64,000 nucleotides of DNA, from assembly GCF_900094835.1 (NCBI RefSeq), contig NZ_FMAO01000001.1:124001-188000 (forward strand), written 5' to 3'. Made by a program: the position numbers and the translations under genes. Positions 43,881 through 58,289 of the stretch are shown one piece after another (within the stretch, counting starts at the first letter, position 1; every line of letters begins with the position of its first letter). This DNA is from Weissella bombi (GTDB lineage Bacteria; Bacillota; Bacilli; Lactobacillales; Lactobacillaceae). The notes under the pieces were generated by a model. That model was not told the DNA's origin. It worked only from the letters and a program-made list of their open reading frames with translations, and did no database searches.

Positions 43881-43922
43881 AAAAACGCGCTAACCAAAAA
43901 TTTGGTTAACGCGTTCTTTTTA
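43881..43922. terminator. Bidirectional terminator between dnaD and pbp1A
   Basis: AAAACGCGCTAACC with its complement, flanked by A and T runs, between convergent genes. Confidence 0.93.
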
Positions 43923-43935
43923 TAAATAACTATTA

Positions 43936-46287
43936 TTACTGTGATACTGAGGAACTAGGTTGTTCATTACCATCTGATTCACTATCACTAGGGGGCGTTC
44001 CATTACCTGAGGACTCCTCAGGCGTGCTCTCACTACTACTTGTACTTGATTCTGAAGGTTCACTTGATGAAACTGATGAACTACTCTCAGATTCTTCTGA
44101 ACTTGATTCAGACGATGATGCAGGCACAGATGAACTGCTTGCAGGCACGCTAGATGATGACGATGGTTGTACGCTACTTCTTGATGACGAAGAAGAACGC
44201 CTTACAGGTTGACTAATAACTTTTTCTGCTGAGGTGTCTGCACCAACAACTGAATATTCTTTAGTACCGTTAATCGTTGTACTCTTAACGCTATTTGGCA
44301 TCTCCCAATCTGAACCATCCGCATTAGCATCCGACATGATATAATCCATGATTGCTTTGTATACGCGTAATGGTGTAAATTGCTGCTCACCGGCTGCTAA
44401 TGAATGACCTTCTTCATTTGGCTGGTCATAACCTGTCCAAACAGAGATAGCAGCTTGCTTTGTATAACCAGTAAACCAAGAATCTGAAGCAGAACCGTCT
44501 GGCATATTTAATGAATCATCATATGCCGTAACACCAGTTTTACCAGCTTGGGCATAATCCGAAGTATTAATAATCTTAGCATATGAGTCAGTAATGACTG
44601 ACTTCATCATGCTGGTTAACATGAACGCTGTTGAGCCCTTCATTGCTTTCTTGCCAGAATCATCAAACTCTTTAACGGCACCACTCTGATCAGTAATCTT
44701 AGAAATATACTGTGGTTTATAGTAGGTACCACCGTTATCAAAGGCAGCGAAAGCAGCAGCTTCTTGTTCACTAGATACATCAATTCCAATCGCACTTGAG
44801 GCAACTAACTCATCACTCTTAATTGGAATACCTAGTCCATTTAAGAACTTAGATGAATTATCATAGCCGACTTCTTGCAAAGTCTTAATAGCTGGAATGT
44901 TACGTGATAGGGCAAGAGCTTTACGCATTGTAATGTTACCCATATATTGACGATCAGCATCATAAACAGGTGTATTGCTACCTGGATAAACGTAAGGTGA
45001 ATCGTTAAGTGAATGATTTGTTGACCAATCTAAGTTTTCAACTGCAGGACCATAATCAACTAATGGCTTAGCAGTTGAACCCGAAGAACGATTAGTATTT
45101 GTTGCACGATTGGTTCCTTGCAAAGTGCTCTGCTTACGACCACCAATTTGAGCAATAACTTGTCCGTTATTTGGATCAGTAACCGTTAAACCAACTTGCA
45201 TCATATCATCAGTCCATTGTACATAATCATTAGTATTAGCAACATCGTATGCACGTTGTTGTACCTTAGGGTTCAAATTAGTTTGTACAACCAAACCATC
45301 TTTATTCAAATCATAACCCAAGTCTGTTAGCTTATTACGAACTGAAGTTATATAAGCATCATCAACTTTGTTAGCTTTATCTTCTGTGTCTAATGACGCA
45401 TGTTCTTTAGCTAGACCATCAGTAATTGGTGTATTGCGATATTCTTTAGCTTCAGCTTGAGAAATAACTTTGTTATTAGCCATTGCTGTCAATACTTCAT
45501 TTCGACGATCCGTTGCCCCTTTAGGATTATCATAAGGATCATAACCAGAAGGGGATTGTGGCAAACCAGCAAGGAATGCCATTTGTGGGACAGTTAAATC
45601 AGACAGACTCTTGTTAAAGTAATAATCAGCAGCGGTTTTCATACCATAAACACCGTTACCCATATAAACCTTGTTCATATATAGCGTCAAAATCTGATTT
45701 TTTGAATATTGCTTTTCAAGTTTAAGCGCCAACCATGCTTCTTGAGCTTTACGCTTAAGTGTTTGATCACTTGATTTAGTTGAAAATACCGTTAACTTAA
45801 TCAACTGTTGGGTTAGGGTAGAACCACCTTGTAGTCCTAATGAAGAACCCGTTACATTGGCAAATGCAGCACCAAGTATACGACGGGGGTCAACACCATG
45901 ATGCTTATAGAAACGACGATCCTCGATTGAAACAATCGCCATACGCATTTCTTTTGGAATTTCACTTTGACGCGCACTTTCACGTTTTGATCCAGTTGAA
46001 TAGAAAACATTACCATCACGATCCAAAAACTTAGTTTGCGATGTTCCTACAAGGGCTGAATTAGTAACCTTTGGGGCAGATGATGCATAGTAAGCAAACA
46101 ATCCAGCACCCGTTAAACCACCAACTACGAATAAAATGATTAACCCTAAAATTGTATATTTTGCAATACGTTTAAATTTCGAATTATTTTTATTATTATT
46201 ATTATTATTCTTTTTAGGTTTGGATGGTCGTTGATTGTTATTCGTGTTACGCTGTCCTCGCTCAACACGTGACATATTTTCTGTCAT
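43936..46287 (-). CDS. pbp1A: Penicillin-binding protein 1A (class A PBP)
   Basis: A 783-residue bifunctional cell-wall synthase. A cytoplasmic Asn/Lys-rich head (1-43) precedes one helix (about 45-67). The glycosyltransferase domain has EDRRFYKHHGVD and GGSTLTQQLIK; the transpeptidase domain has SxxK in GSTAKPL, SRN and AGKTG. The last 90 residues are an extracellular Ser/Glu/Pro low-complexity tail. It overlaps recU by four bases, the usual Gram-positive recU-ponA arrangement. Confidence 0.95.
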   Translation of the reverse strand: MTENMSRVERGQRNTNNNQRPSKPKKNNNNNNKNNSKFKRIAKYTILGLIILFVVGGLTGAGLFAYYASSAPKVTNSALVGTSQTKFLDRDGNVFYSTGSKRESARQSEIPKEMRMAIVSIEDRRFYKHHGVDPRRILGAAFANVTGSSLGLQGGSTLTQQLIKLTVFSTKSSDQTLKRKAQEAWLALKLEKQYSKNQILTLYMNKVYMGNGVYGMKTAADYYFNKSLSDLTVPQMAFLAGLPQSPSGYDPYDNPKGATDRRNEVLTAMANNKVISQAEAKEYRNTPITDGLAKEHASLDTEDKANKVDDAYITSVRNKLTDLGYDLNKDGLVVQTNLNPKVQQRAYDVANTNDYVQWTDDMMQVGLTVTDPNNGQVIAQIGGRKQSTLQGTNRATNTNRSSGSTAKPLVDYGPAVENLDWSTNHSLNDSPYVYPGSNTPVYDADRQYMGNITMRKALALSRNIPAIKTLQEVGYDNSSKFLNGLGIPIKSDELVASSAIGIDVSSEQEAAAFAAFDNGGTYYKPQYISKITDQSGAVKEFDDSGKKAMKGSTAFMLTSMMKSVITDSYAKIINTSDYAQAGKTGVTAYDDSLNMPDGSASDSWFTGYTKQAAISVWTGYDQPNEEGHSLAAGEQQFTPLRVYKAIMDYIMSDANADGSDWEMPNSVKSTTINGTKEYSVVGADTSAEKVISQPVRRSSSSSRSSVQPSSSSSVPASSSSVPASSSESSSEESESSSSVSSSEPSESSTSSSESTPEESSGNGTPPSDSESDGNEQPSSSVSQ

Positions 46288-46910
46288 ATTAAATTATCTC
46301 CTTCTTCTTTACGCTGTATGAGTAATTTATCAACTGCTTGTAAATAAGGCGTAGTAGGGTTAAATTGTTGTTCAACTCGTTCACCAAACTTAGTAATCTC
46401 TTCATAGGGAATTGATTTTCGACCATTTTCTCTATTGTCCCAATATTTAAAAACTAAATTTGCCCATATAACGTAAGTTTCTTGCAAAACGGTAAATCTA
46501 ATAATCATAAAAGCCAATCCTTTTTGTTTAGCAATTGCCTTTAGGTGTTTAACTTGGTGCTCATGAATATTACTTAGAGGAAATGAACGCTTATGAGTTG
46601 TTTCCTTAGCATCAAAGTCAATATAATAGCCTCTATAGATACCATTATAGTCTGTTGTCGAAGCTTGTCTAAAATAGGCCTCGGTAATTTTAGCTGCTGC
46701 ACGTGCTGGATAGCTAACATTTACTATTTGAACTGGTGTCGGCTTTTTGTGAATAACTGCCTGATCAGTAGCCAGATAATATTTATTAGCTTCATTAATA
46801 TCATGCTCTAATGACATACCACGATTGCTCTGTGAGGCACCATAGCTTACAATTGGTTTTTGAAACGCTTTTTGATTAAAAGAATGTCCATTCGGATAAT
46901 TAAAAGCCAT
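46284..46910 (-). CDS. recU: Holliday junction resolvase RecU
   Basis: A 208-residue endonuclease that cuts recombination junctions. Conserved N-terminal NRGMSLEHDINEANKYYL, the active-site region YRGYYIDFDAKET with the D-x-E-x-K-like pattern, and KSIPYEEI. Overlaps pbp1A (ATGA type, four bases). A minus-strand extended -10 (TGGTATAAT, 46944-46952) lies upstream. Confidence 0.94.
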   Translation of the reverse strand: MAFNYPNGHSFNQKAFQKPIVSYGASQSNRGMSLEHDINEANKYYLATDQAVIHKKPTPVQIVNVSYPARAAAKITEAYFRQASTTDYNGIYRGYYIDFDAKETTHKRSFPLSNIHEHQVKHLKAIAKQKGLAFMIIRFTVLQETYVIWANLVFKYWDNRENGRKSIPYEEITKFGERVEQQFNPTTPYLQAVDKLLIQRKEEGDNLI

Positions 46911-47018
46911 TATGAACTCCTATAATTAAACTTTATCCTTGCTATTATACCAAATGTAGCGAAATAGTAACAGGTTCAATGAATCTAACAGGTATCATCT
47001 TATGAAAAGAGGTAATAT

Positions 47019-47582
47019 ATGAATCGTATTTGGATAACCGGATTTCGTGATTATGAATTAGGCATATTCAATAACAAAGATCCTAAAATAACCGTCATTA
47101 ATTATGCATTAAATAAGATTCTAACTCACGCCATTAATGATGGTTGCAAATGGTTAATTACTGGCGGACAACTTGGCATTGAGCAATGGGCCATTGAACA
47201 AGCCTTACAACTAAAAGAAACAAAGTTTCCTGAATTTAAAGTTGCAATGATGACGCCTTTTATTGACTTTGGAGAAAATTGGAAAGAAAACAAACAACTA
47301 AAACTTGGTGACTTAAAAAAACGTGTTGATTTCAGTAGCGCTGTTTACAATGATAGTTATAAAAATCCACAACAATTAAGAGGGTATCAAAACTTTATGT
47401 TGGCGCATACTGAAAGCTCTGTTATTTTTTATGATACCGAAGCTGAAAATTCACGTGCAAAATTTGATTACAATGCAATGCAATTCTATGCAACTAATCA
47501 TGATTATCCCATTAAACTAATCGACTTTGATCGTCTACAAGAATACGCAGATGAATTTCAATTAGAAAATTCTGATTATTAA
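47019..47582 (+). CDS. ypsA: DUF1273/YpsA family protein
   Basis: A 187-residue protein with the SLOG-like Rossmann fold of YpsA: RIWITGFRDYELGIF, WLITGGQLGIEQWAIEQAL, and the C-terminal RAKFDYNAMQFYA. SLOG-fold proteins bind nucleotides or ADP-ribose-like ligands; B. subtilis YpsA affects cell division. It is divergent from recU and upstream of gpsB, as in Bacillus. Confidence 0.88.
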   Translation: MNRIWITGFRDYELGIFNNKDPKITVINYALNKILTHAINDGCKWLITGGQLGIEQWAIEQALQLKETKFPEFKVAMMTPFIDFGENWKENKQLKLGDLKKRVDFSSAVYNDSYKNPQQLRGYQNFMLAHTESSVIFYDTEAENSRAKFDYNAMQFYATNHDYPIKLIDFDRLQEYADEFQLENSDY

Positions 47583-47590
47583 ATGTAATA

Positions 47591-47619
47591 AAAATTACTT
47601 ATTTTATTAAGTAATTTTG
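47591..47619 (+). terminator. Hairpin terminator between ypsA and gpsB
   Basis: AAAATTACTTA pairs with TAAGTAATTTT across a short AT loop. The T-run is within the arm; moderate strength. Confidence 0.6.
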
Positions 47620-47676
47620 TCATCCGGTTAAAAAGCTGTTAAACTGGTATAAGAAGAAAACTAAGGAGTGCAAGTG

Positions 47677-48084
47677 ATGGAAAACGTGCAACATACTCGG
47701 GAAGAAATCCTAAACAAGGACTTTAAGAAAACACGCATTGGTACTGGTTATGATATTACAGATGTTGATGCTTATTTAGATGAAATCATTTCTGATTATC
47801 AAGCCTTTCAGAATAATATTGGGGAATTAACGAATCAAAATCAAAAGTTAAAGGATCAAGTTGCTGAACTAACAAAGCAAGTTTCAGCTGCTCCAGCTTC
47901 TGCGCCGAAAGCATCGACTGCACCAGCTGTTAACACCAATATGGACATTTTAAAGCGTTTATCAAACCTAGAACGTCGTGTATTTGGTAAAGCTTCATCT
48001 GAACAATTCAAAAAGTCAGAAGAGCAGGCAAATGACATTGAAGATGTCATTATTTCAGAAAACACTACACAATCTACAGATTAA
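47677..48084 (+). CDS. gpsB: Cell division protein GpsB (DivIVA family)
   Basis: A 135-residue coiled-coil protein that coordinates septal and side-wall synthesis. The N-terminal DivIVA-like membrane-binding segment and coiled coil are clear (ILNKDFKKTRIGTGYDITDV, then DAYLDEIISDYQ). The middle is Ala/Pro-rich, and the C-terminal helix has SNLERRVFGK for trimerisation. GTG at 47668 overlaps the ribosome site AAGGAG, so ATG at 47677 is the start. Confidence 0.93.
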   Translation: MENVQHTREEILNKDFKKTRIGTGYDITDVDAYLDEIISDYQAFQNNIGELTNQNQKLKDQVAELTKQVSAAPASAPKASTAPAVNTNMDILKRLSNLERRVFGKASSEQFKKSEEQANDIEDVIISENTTQSTD

Positions 48085-48087
48085 GTG

Positions 48088-48093
48088 TATAAT
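48088..48093 (+). promoter_or_regulatory. -10 box of rnpB
   Basis: TATAAT just after the gpsB stop codon places the RNA start near 48100. The -35 would lie inside gpsB. Confidence 0.55.
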
Positions 48094-48099
48094 GGATAT

Positions 48100-48492
48100 T
48101 CGTGATGTATTGGTGGGTAATTGCGTGCAGCTTATGTTGCATGAGGAAAGTCCATGCTCGCACTAACTGTGATGTTAGTAGTGTTCGTGCTAGCTGAAAA
48201 AATAAGGCTAGGCAATTCTTGTAATTGACGGCCAGTGAAAAGATCTAAGGACTTTGTCTATGATTTTAGTAGCTGTTAAGGTGCCACAGTGACGAACCAT
48301 CAAAGAAATGCGATGGGTGGAACGCGGTAAACCCCACGAGCGGGCAACCCAAACTTTGGTAGGGGCGCTTGACCTAGCGAAATGAAGTGATGGTCGGGGA
48401 AACAGAAATGTTTGAGATAGATGATTACCACCAAATAATTTTCGCCAAATTTTATTTGGAACAAAACATGGCTTACAGCCAATACATTAGGT
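48100..48492 (+). ncRNA. rnpB: RNase P RNA, type B (M1 RNA)
   Basis: The catalytic RNA that removes 5' leaders from pre-tRNAs. The conserved CR-I block GAGGAAAGTCCATGCTCGC is at 48142-48160. The P1 helix closes the molecule: GATGTATTGG (48104-48113) pairs with CCAATACATT (48479-48488). Other conserved pieces are GGTAAACCCCACGAG and, near the 3' end, ACATGGCTTACAG (CR-V). Spacing and elements fit the Bacillus-like type B. It lies between gpsB and the THUMP methyltransferase gene, the usual Firmicute location. Confidence 0.95.
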
Positions 48493-48526
48493 AGCCGGCG
48501 TCCTTTGTGGCGTCGGTTTTCTTTTT
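48493..48526 (+). terminator. Terminator of rnpB
   Basis: GCCGGCGTCC and GGCGTCGG pair with one or two wobble pairs, followed by TTTTCTTTTT. Confidence 0.75.
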
Positions 48527-48584
48527 GCCCAAATTTTTAAACTACTTTATAATAAAACGTATCAACTTAGAAAGAGAACTAAAC

Positions 48585-49718
48585 ATGAAAAATTTTAAAT
48601 TAATGGCAACAATGGGTGCCGGCATGGAAGCTTTAGTCGCTCGTGAATTAAAAGAAATGGGTTATGCTACGCAAACTGAAAATGGTCGTGTCTTTTTTGA
48701 CGGTGACGTTGAAGATATTTATCGTGCTAATTTATGGTTACGTGTAGCTGATCGTATTAAAATTGTTGTGCAAGAGTTTGACGCAAAAACTTTTGATCAA
48801 TTATTTGAACAAACAAAAGCCTTTCCTTGGGAAGACTTGCTACCTTATGATGCGGTGTTCCCGGTCAATGGTCGCTCTAAAAATTCTATTTTACATTCAG
48901 TACCAACTGTTCAAGCTATTACCAAAAAAGCAATTGTAAAGCGTTTATCTGAAGCATATCATACACACAGTTATCTGCCTGAAACAGGTCAACGTTATGT
49001 CCTAGAGACTGCTATTGATAAGAACCATGTCATGATTACCTTGGATACAACTGGTGATTCACTATTTAAACGTGGTTACCGTACTGAAAAAGGTGGGGCA
49101 CCACTAAAAGAAACAATGGCAGCTGCTTTAGTTAAATTAGCACACTGGTTTACTGATAATCCTTTCGTTGATCCAACTACTGGATCAGGAACCATTGCCA
49201 TTGAAGCAGCCTTAATTGGACGTAATATTGCGCCGGGTCTTAATCGTGAATTCGATATTACAGACTGGGACTGGTTTGATAAAAATATTGGTCAAACATT
49301 AAAAGCTCAAGCTCGCAGTATGATCAATTTTGATGAGCCATTAGATATTACTGGCTATGATATTGATGAAAACATGATTGAAATTGCTAAAAATAATGCG
49401 GAAGCTGCTGGTGTTGGTGATGATATTACCTTTAAACAATTAGCAGCTGCTGATTGGTCAACAGACAAAATCAATGGTGTTTTAGTTGCTAACCCACCAT
49501 ATGGTGAACGTCTAGGTGACGAGGATGCTGCACGACAACTATATAGTCAAATGGGTGACATCTATAATAAGATGCCTACTTGGTCAAAATACATTTTGAC
49601 GTCAGACGAGGAGTTTGAAACGGCATTTGGTGCAAAAGCTACTAAAAAGCGTAAATTATACAATGGTGCTTTAAAAGTTGATTTATATCAATACTGGGGT
49701 AAAAAAATTCGCCATTAA
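48585..49718 (+). CDS. THUMP-domain class I methyltransferase (YpsC/RlmL-like)
   Basis: A 377-residue RNA methyltransferase with an N-terminal THUMP domain (about 45-155) and a C-terminal Rossmann methyltransferase domain: DPTTGSGTIAIEAALIGRN (SAM binding) and VANPPYGERLGDE (the NPPY motif for N2-guanine methylation). It is related to the N-terminal half of E. coli RlmL (23S rRNA m2G2445). Substrate inferred from the family. The frame upstream to 48507 runs through the promoter (TATAAT at 48547-48552) and is rejected. Confidence 0.88.
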   Translation: MKNFKLMATMGAGMEALVARELKEMGYATQTENGRVFFDGDVEDIYRANLWLRVADRIKIVVQEFDAKTFDQLFEQTKAFPWEDLLPYDAVFPVNGRSKNSILHSVPTVQAITKKAIVKRLSEAYHTHSYLPETGQRYVLETAIDKNHVMITLDTTGDSLFKRGYRTEKGGAPLKETMAAALVKLAHWFTDNPFVDPTTGSGTIAIEAALIGRNIAPGLNREFDITDWDWFDKNIGQTLKAQARSMINFDEPLDITGYDIDENMIEIAKNNAEAAGVGDDITFKQLAAADWSTDKINGVLVANPPYGERLGDEDAARQLYSQMGDIYNKMPTWSKYILTSDEEFETAFGAKATKKRKLYNGALKVDLYQYWGKKIRH

Positions 49719-49750
49719 TTAACAAACGTAAATTGAGAGGAGATAATGAT

Positions 49751-54075
<4,325 letters not shown>

Positions 54076-54081
54076 AATGTG

Positions 54082-54102
54082 CTAAACTAATAGGCAGTTT
54101 AG
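54082..54102 (+). other. Small hairpin in ligA-camS gap
   Basis: CTAAACT / AGTTTAG with a 7-base loop in the 47-base gap before the camS ribosome site. No T-run, so probably not a terminator. Confidence 0.35.
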
Positions 54103-54122
54103 ACTATTAAAGGAGAACACGT

Positions 54123-55322
54123 ATGCGTGCAGTAAAATGGATTTCTTCAGTTATTGCTGTTATTGTGTTGATCTCAGCGTTGGTTTTCTTTGGAAATTTC
54201 TTCTCTAAGAATTCTTCTTCTGTATCAAACACAAATAATAATAAAACGGCGCCTGCAACGACAAAATCAAATTCAGATTCCAAAAAAGGAATCCAAGTAA
54301 CGAGCAAAAATGATAACTCATCATATCAAACTGTGATTAAAGATGGTCGCTACTTAACTAGCAAGGCTCGTGGTGTTACGGCATCGCAAGAGAGCAACAC
54401 TTTTAACCAAGTAAGTTTTGAAAGTGGGTTACTAAACTTTTCGAAAAAGCATTTTAGTACGTCTAAATACATTTTCCAAGAGGGACAGTATTTAACTGCT
54501 GATCAGGCTAATAATTGGTTAGGTCGACAATCAGATGATAACCAAGAAGGGCTAAACCCTCGTGATAATGGTAAATTTAACGACGAACGTAATCCTATTT
54601 ACTTACAAACGATTGAAGAACAAGACTTCATGACTAAAGAAGGTAATAAGCTTAAGTTAAATGGTATTGTGCTTGGTTTGGCAATGAATACACAAGATAC
54701 GTATCAAAAAGAGCAGTACGGCGCTGATTATACACAAGATATTAGTAAGGCCGACCGTATTAGCCAAGGGCAAAAAATGGCCAACGAAATTGTTAAGCGT
54801 TACCGTAAGATAAATGGTATTAATAATGACACGCCAATTTATGTTGCAATGTATGCGCAAGCAAAAGATGACTCATTAGCCGGTGGTAGTTTCTACAGTT
54901 GGAATGTTTCAAAATCTGGTGATAGCTTAGGTGATTGGACTAACGTTGATAATAAAACAGTTGTCTTGCCAGTTCAGGCTAATACAGAGGATGAGAAATC
55001 AGTTAGTTCTAAACTTAATTCAAGTTTTGTGAACTTTTCTGATAACATCGAAAGTTTCTTCCCTAACTTATCTTCTGTCACAGGACAAGCATCTTATGAC
55101 GGAAATAACCTACAAGGCTTAATAGTATCTGTCTCTACACAGTTCTATTCTGCAACCGAAATTGAAAGCTTTGCTAACTATATTGCACAAAGCGCACCTA
55201 ACTACTTACCTAGTGGTGTTCCTATTAAGATTAAGATCGAAGCATCAACTGGTATGCAGGCTTATCTAATTAAGAGCGCTGATAGTGATAAATATAAAGT
55301 TACTATTTTAGGTTCATATTAA
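54123..55322 (+). CDS. camS: CamS family sex pheromone-like protein
   Basis: This 399-residue exported protein has the CamS domain from about residue 65 (SYQTVIKDGRYLTSKARGVT, then LNPRDNGKF and an IRPVYLQTIEE-like segment). The family is named after the enterococcal lipoprotein whose signal peptide yields a conjugation pheromone. Here the N-terminal helix (about 6-27, VIAVIVLISALVFFGNFF) has no cysteine, so there is no lipobox and the protein is probably a signal-anchored membrane protein. It sits after pcrA-ligA as in other Firmicutes. Confidence 0.87.
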   Translation: MRAVKWISSVIAVIVLISALVFFGNFFSKNSSSVSNTNNNKTAPATTKSNSDSKKGIQVTSKNDNSSYQTVIKDGRYLTSKARGVTASQESNTFNQVSFESGLLNFSKKHFSTSKYIFQEGQYLTADQANNWLGRQSDDNQEGLNPRDNGKFNDERNPIYLQTIEEQDFMTKEGNKLKLNGIVLGLAMNTQDTYQKEQYGADYTQDISKADRISQGQKMANEIVKRYRKINGINNDTPIYVAMYAQAKDDSLAGGSFYSWNVSKSGDSLGDWTNVDNKTVVLPVQANTEDEKSVSSKLNSSFVNFSDNIESFFPNLSSVTGQASYDGNNLQGLIVSVSTQFYSATEIESFANYIAQSAPNYLPSGVPIKIKIEASTGMQAYLIKSADSDKYKVTILGSY

Positions 55323-55328
55323 TTTAAA

Positions 55329-55358
55329 TAAAAAAGTCACAGAAATGTGGCTTTTTTT
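55329..55358 (+). terminator. Intrinsic terminator after camS
   Basis: AAAAAAGTCACA / TGTGGCTTTTTTT with a 4-base loop; one G-U pair. Confidence 0.9.
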
Positions 55359-55424
55359 CTTGCATTTCAATAAACTTACACGTAATATGATTAAAATGTT
55401 TATTTTATGAGGAGGAATAAATTA

Positions 55425-56060
55425 ATGGGAATGCATCAATATTTATCTGGTCTAAATGAATTAGAAATGATTTCACGCGCACCAGGATATTTTAAATATC
55501 AACCACATTCAGTTGCCGCACATTCTTGGAAGGTTACTGAGGCTGCTCAGTTTCTTGGCGATATTGAGGAAGCTAATGGTAACGAGGTTGATTGGCGAAT
55601 GTTATATGAAAAAGCGCTAAATCATGATATTACAGAGCGTTTTATTGGTGATATCCGAACTCCCGTTAAGTATGCATCTTCAACATTACGTCACATGTTA
55701 GCTGACGTGGAAGATACGTTGTCTGACAATTTTATTCGTACAGAAATTCCAAAAGAATTACAAGCTGTCTACACACGTCGTTTGCATGAAGGAAAAGATG
55801 ACACATTAGAAGGACGTATTTTATCTGTTGCTGATAAGGTAGATTTGCTATATGAGGCCTTTGGGGAACTACAAAAGGGAAACCCAGAGCCTGTATTTAC
55901 AGAAATTTATAAAGAGAGCTTGGAAACTATTTTTGCTTTCCGCGATATGCCTAGTGTTGCTTACTTTATTAAAGAAGTTTTACCAGAACTATTAAATGAA
56001 CAATTCCCTGGATCAGAAAAATTACAACGAATTTATATCGGCATTTTTAATGCTGATTAA
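55425..56060 (+). CDS. HD-domain phosphohydrolase, YfbR-like
   Basis: A 211-residue protein of the HD superfamily resembling the 5'-deoxynucleotidase YfbR. Metal ligands: H in HSVAAHSWKV, HD in ALNHDITER and a later D in VADKVDLL. YfbR removes phosphate from deoxynucleoside monophosphates; substrate here is inferred. ATG at 55425 follows AGGAGG; the frame to 55407 overlaps that site. Confidence 0.82.
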   Translation: MGMHQYLSGLNELEMISRAPGYFKYQPHSVAAHSWKVTEAAQFLGDIEEANGNEVDWRMLYEKALNHDITERFIGDIRTPVKYASSTLRHMLADVEDTLSDNFIRTEIPKELQAVYTRRLHEGKDDTLEGRILSVADKVDLLYEAFGELQKGNPEPVFTEIYKESLETIFAFRDMPSVAYFIKEVLPELLNEQFPGSEKLQRIYIGIFNAD

Positions 56061-56105
56061 TTGCTATTCTGTTATATAATAACGTTAGCGTACACGATTC
56101 ATAAT

Positions 56106-56154
56106 AAAAAGGCAGCTGAAACATAAATTTACCGCCTCAGCTGCTCTTTTTATT
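56106..56154 (+). terminator. Intrinsic terminator before uvrB
   Basis: AAAAAGGCAGCTGA / TCAGCTGCTCTTTTT with a 17-base loop. Confidence 0.88.
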
Positions 56155-56174
56155 TTAAAGGAGGTATAGTTATC

Positions 56175-58187
56175 ATGATTACTCGTCATGAAGATAACAA
56201 ATATGAACTGGTATCTAAATATCAGCCAACAGGTGATCAACCTGAGGCAATTAAGAAATTAGTTAATGGCCTTAAAAATGGTGTTAAAGAACAAATCTTG
56301 CTAGGTGCCACCGGTACAGGAAAGACGTTTACAATTTCTAATGTTATTGCGCAGGCAAACAAACCTGTCTTAGTTTTATCTCACAATAAAACCTTAGCAG
56401 GACAGTTATATGGTGAATTCAAGGAATTCTTCCCTAATAACGCTGTTGAATATTTTGTTTCTTATTATGATTATTATCAGCCTGAGGCGTATGTACCTTC
56501 ATCAGATACATATATTGAAAAAGATTCTTCCGTTAATGATGAAATCGATAAACTTCGTAATTCAGCAACGGCGTCACTATTAGCTCGTAACGATACCATT
56601 GTTGTTGCATCAGTATCGTCTATATTTGGGTTAGGTAGCCCTGAACAATATCATGACCATGTAATCAATATACGAGTTGGTGACGTGCTAGAACGAAATG
56701 ATCTAATGCATCGTTTAGTTGATATTCAATTTCAACGTAATGATATTGATTTTCAACGTGGTCGTTTCCGTGTACGTGGTGATGTTTTAGAAGTATTTCC
56801 AGCTTCTTCTGATGCAAAAGCTTTACGCATTGAATTCTTCGGTGATGAAGTAGATCGTATCAGAGAAATCGATTCATTAACGGGTGAAGTAACTGCGGAA
56901 TTAGACTTAGCAACAATTTTCCCAGCAACACACTTCATGACTAACGAAGATATTCGTTCACGTGCGCTAAAAACGATTCAAGCTGAACTAGATGATCAAT
57001 TAAAGCATCTTGAGAGTGAAGGAAAACTACTTGAAGCACAGCGCCTAAAGCAGCGTACTGAATATGATATTGAAATGATTCGAGAAATGGGATTCACAAC
57101 GGGAATTGAAAATTATTCACGTCATATGGATGGTCGTGCACCAGGTGAACCACCATTTACTTTACTTGATTTTTTCCCTGACGATTTTATTATTATCGTT
57201 GACGAGTCTCACGTAACCATGCCTCAAATACGTGGTATGTATAAAGGAGATCGCGCACGTAAAGAAACGTTAATTGACTACGGTTTCCGTCTACCATCAG
57301 CGCTAGACAATCGACCATTACGTTTGGAAGAATTCGAGACGCATGTTAACCAAATTATCTATATGTCAGCAACTCCCGGTGATTATGAAACCGAGCGTGT
57401 ACCTGAAAATGAGGTTGCGCAACAAATTATTCGACCAACTGGTTTATTAGATCCAGAAATCGAAGTACGACCAGTAATGGGGCAAATCGATGACTTAATT
57501 GGTGAAATTAATCAACGTGTAGAAAATAAAGAACGTGTCTTTATCACAACTTTGACTAAAAAGATGGCTGAAGATTTAACTGATTATCTGGAAGATGTTG
57601 GAATTAAAGTTAAATATCTACATTCAGACATTAAAACCCTTGAACGAACAGAAATTATTCGTGACTTACGAATTGGTAAATTTGATGTTTTGATCGGTAT
57701 TAATTTATTACGTGAAGGAATTGATGTACCTGAAGTATCGTTAATTGCTATTCTTGATGCTGACAAAGAAGGATTTTTACGTAATACACGTTCACTAATA
57801 CAAACTATTGGTCGTGCTGCTCGTAATGAGCATGGTCATGTTATTATGTATGCTGATAATGTTACTGCGTCAATGCAGTCTGCAATGGATGAGACTGCAC
57901 GTCGACGTCGTATTCAAATGCAATATAATGAAGAGCACAACATTGTACCACATACAATTAAAAAGGACATTCGCGATTTGATTACTATCAGTCACGAGGT
58001 TGACGATAACGGTGACGAGGGAAGCTTTACGGAAGTTGCCTTTAAGGATATGGCTCGAGACGATCAAGAGGCGATGATTTCCAATCTAGAGGATCAGATG
58101 CGTGCAGCTGCTAAACGTCTTGATTTCGAAGATGCTGCTAACCTTCGTGACACTGTAATGGAATTAAAACTACAAATTGGTAAATAA
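56175..58187 (+). CDS. uvrB: Excinuclease ABC subunit B
   Basis: A 670-residue damage-verification helicase of nucleotide excision repair. Walker [14 protein letters not shown], the beta-hairpin with [33 protein letters not shown], motifs V/VI ([26 protein letters not shown]) and the C-terminal UvrC-binding UVR motif ([20 protein letters not shown]). The partner uvrA is not in the window. A terminator lies only 21 bases upstream, so the promoter must overlap it or read-through occurs; no separate promoter was identified. Confidence 0.96.
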   Translation: MITRHEDNKYELVSKYQPTGDQPEAIKKLVNGLKNGVKEQILLGATGTGKTFTISNVIAQANKPVLVLSHNKTLAGQLYGEFKEFFPNNAVEYFVSYYDYYQPEAYVPSSDTYIEKDSSVNDEIDKLRNSATASLLARNDTIVVASVSSIFGLGSPEQYHDHVINIRVGDVLERNDLMHRLVDIQFQRNDIDFQRGRFRVRGDVLEVFPASSDAKALRIEFFGDEVDRIREIDSLTGEVTAELDLATIFPATHFMTNEDIRSRALKTIQAELDDQLKHLESEGKLLEAQRLKQRTEYDIEMIREMGFTTGIENYSRHMDGRAPGEPPFTLLDFFPDDFIIIVDESHVTMPQIRGMYKGDRARKETLIDYGFRLPSALDNRPLRLEEFETHVNQIIYMSATPGDYETERVPENEVAQQIIRPTGLLDPEIEVRPVMGQIDDLIGEINQRVENKERVFITTLTKKMAEDLTDYLEDVGIKVKYLHSDIKTLERTEIIRDLRIGKFDVLIGINLLREGIDVPEVSLIAILDADKEGFLRNTRSLIQTIGRAARNEHGHVIMYADNVTASMQSAMDETARRRRIQMQYNEEHNIVPHTIKKDIRDLITISHEVDDNGDEGSFTEVAFKDMARDDQEAMISNLEDQMRAAAKRLDFEDAANLRDTVMELKLQIGK

Positions 58188-58213
58188 AAAGAAGTAATAC
58201 TATTAAGTATAGA

Positions 58214-58260
58214 TTTCCCACTTTTGTTGGCTAAACACCAACAGGAGTGGGAAATTTTTA
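58214..58260 (+). terminator. Intrinsic terminator after uvrB
   Basis: TTCCCACTTTTGTTGG / CCAACAGGAGTGGGAA with an internal mismatch, then TTTTTATT. Confidence 0.88.
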
Positions 58261-58289
58261 TTAACAGCAGTACTTCTATAATTTATTAT

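Noticed and set aside
44024-44212. Plus-strand acidic frame opposite the PBP1A tail
   Set aside because: Antisense of Ser/Glu repeats in the low-complexity tail.
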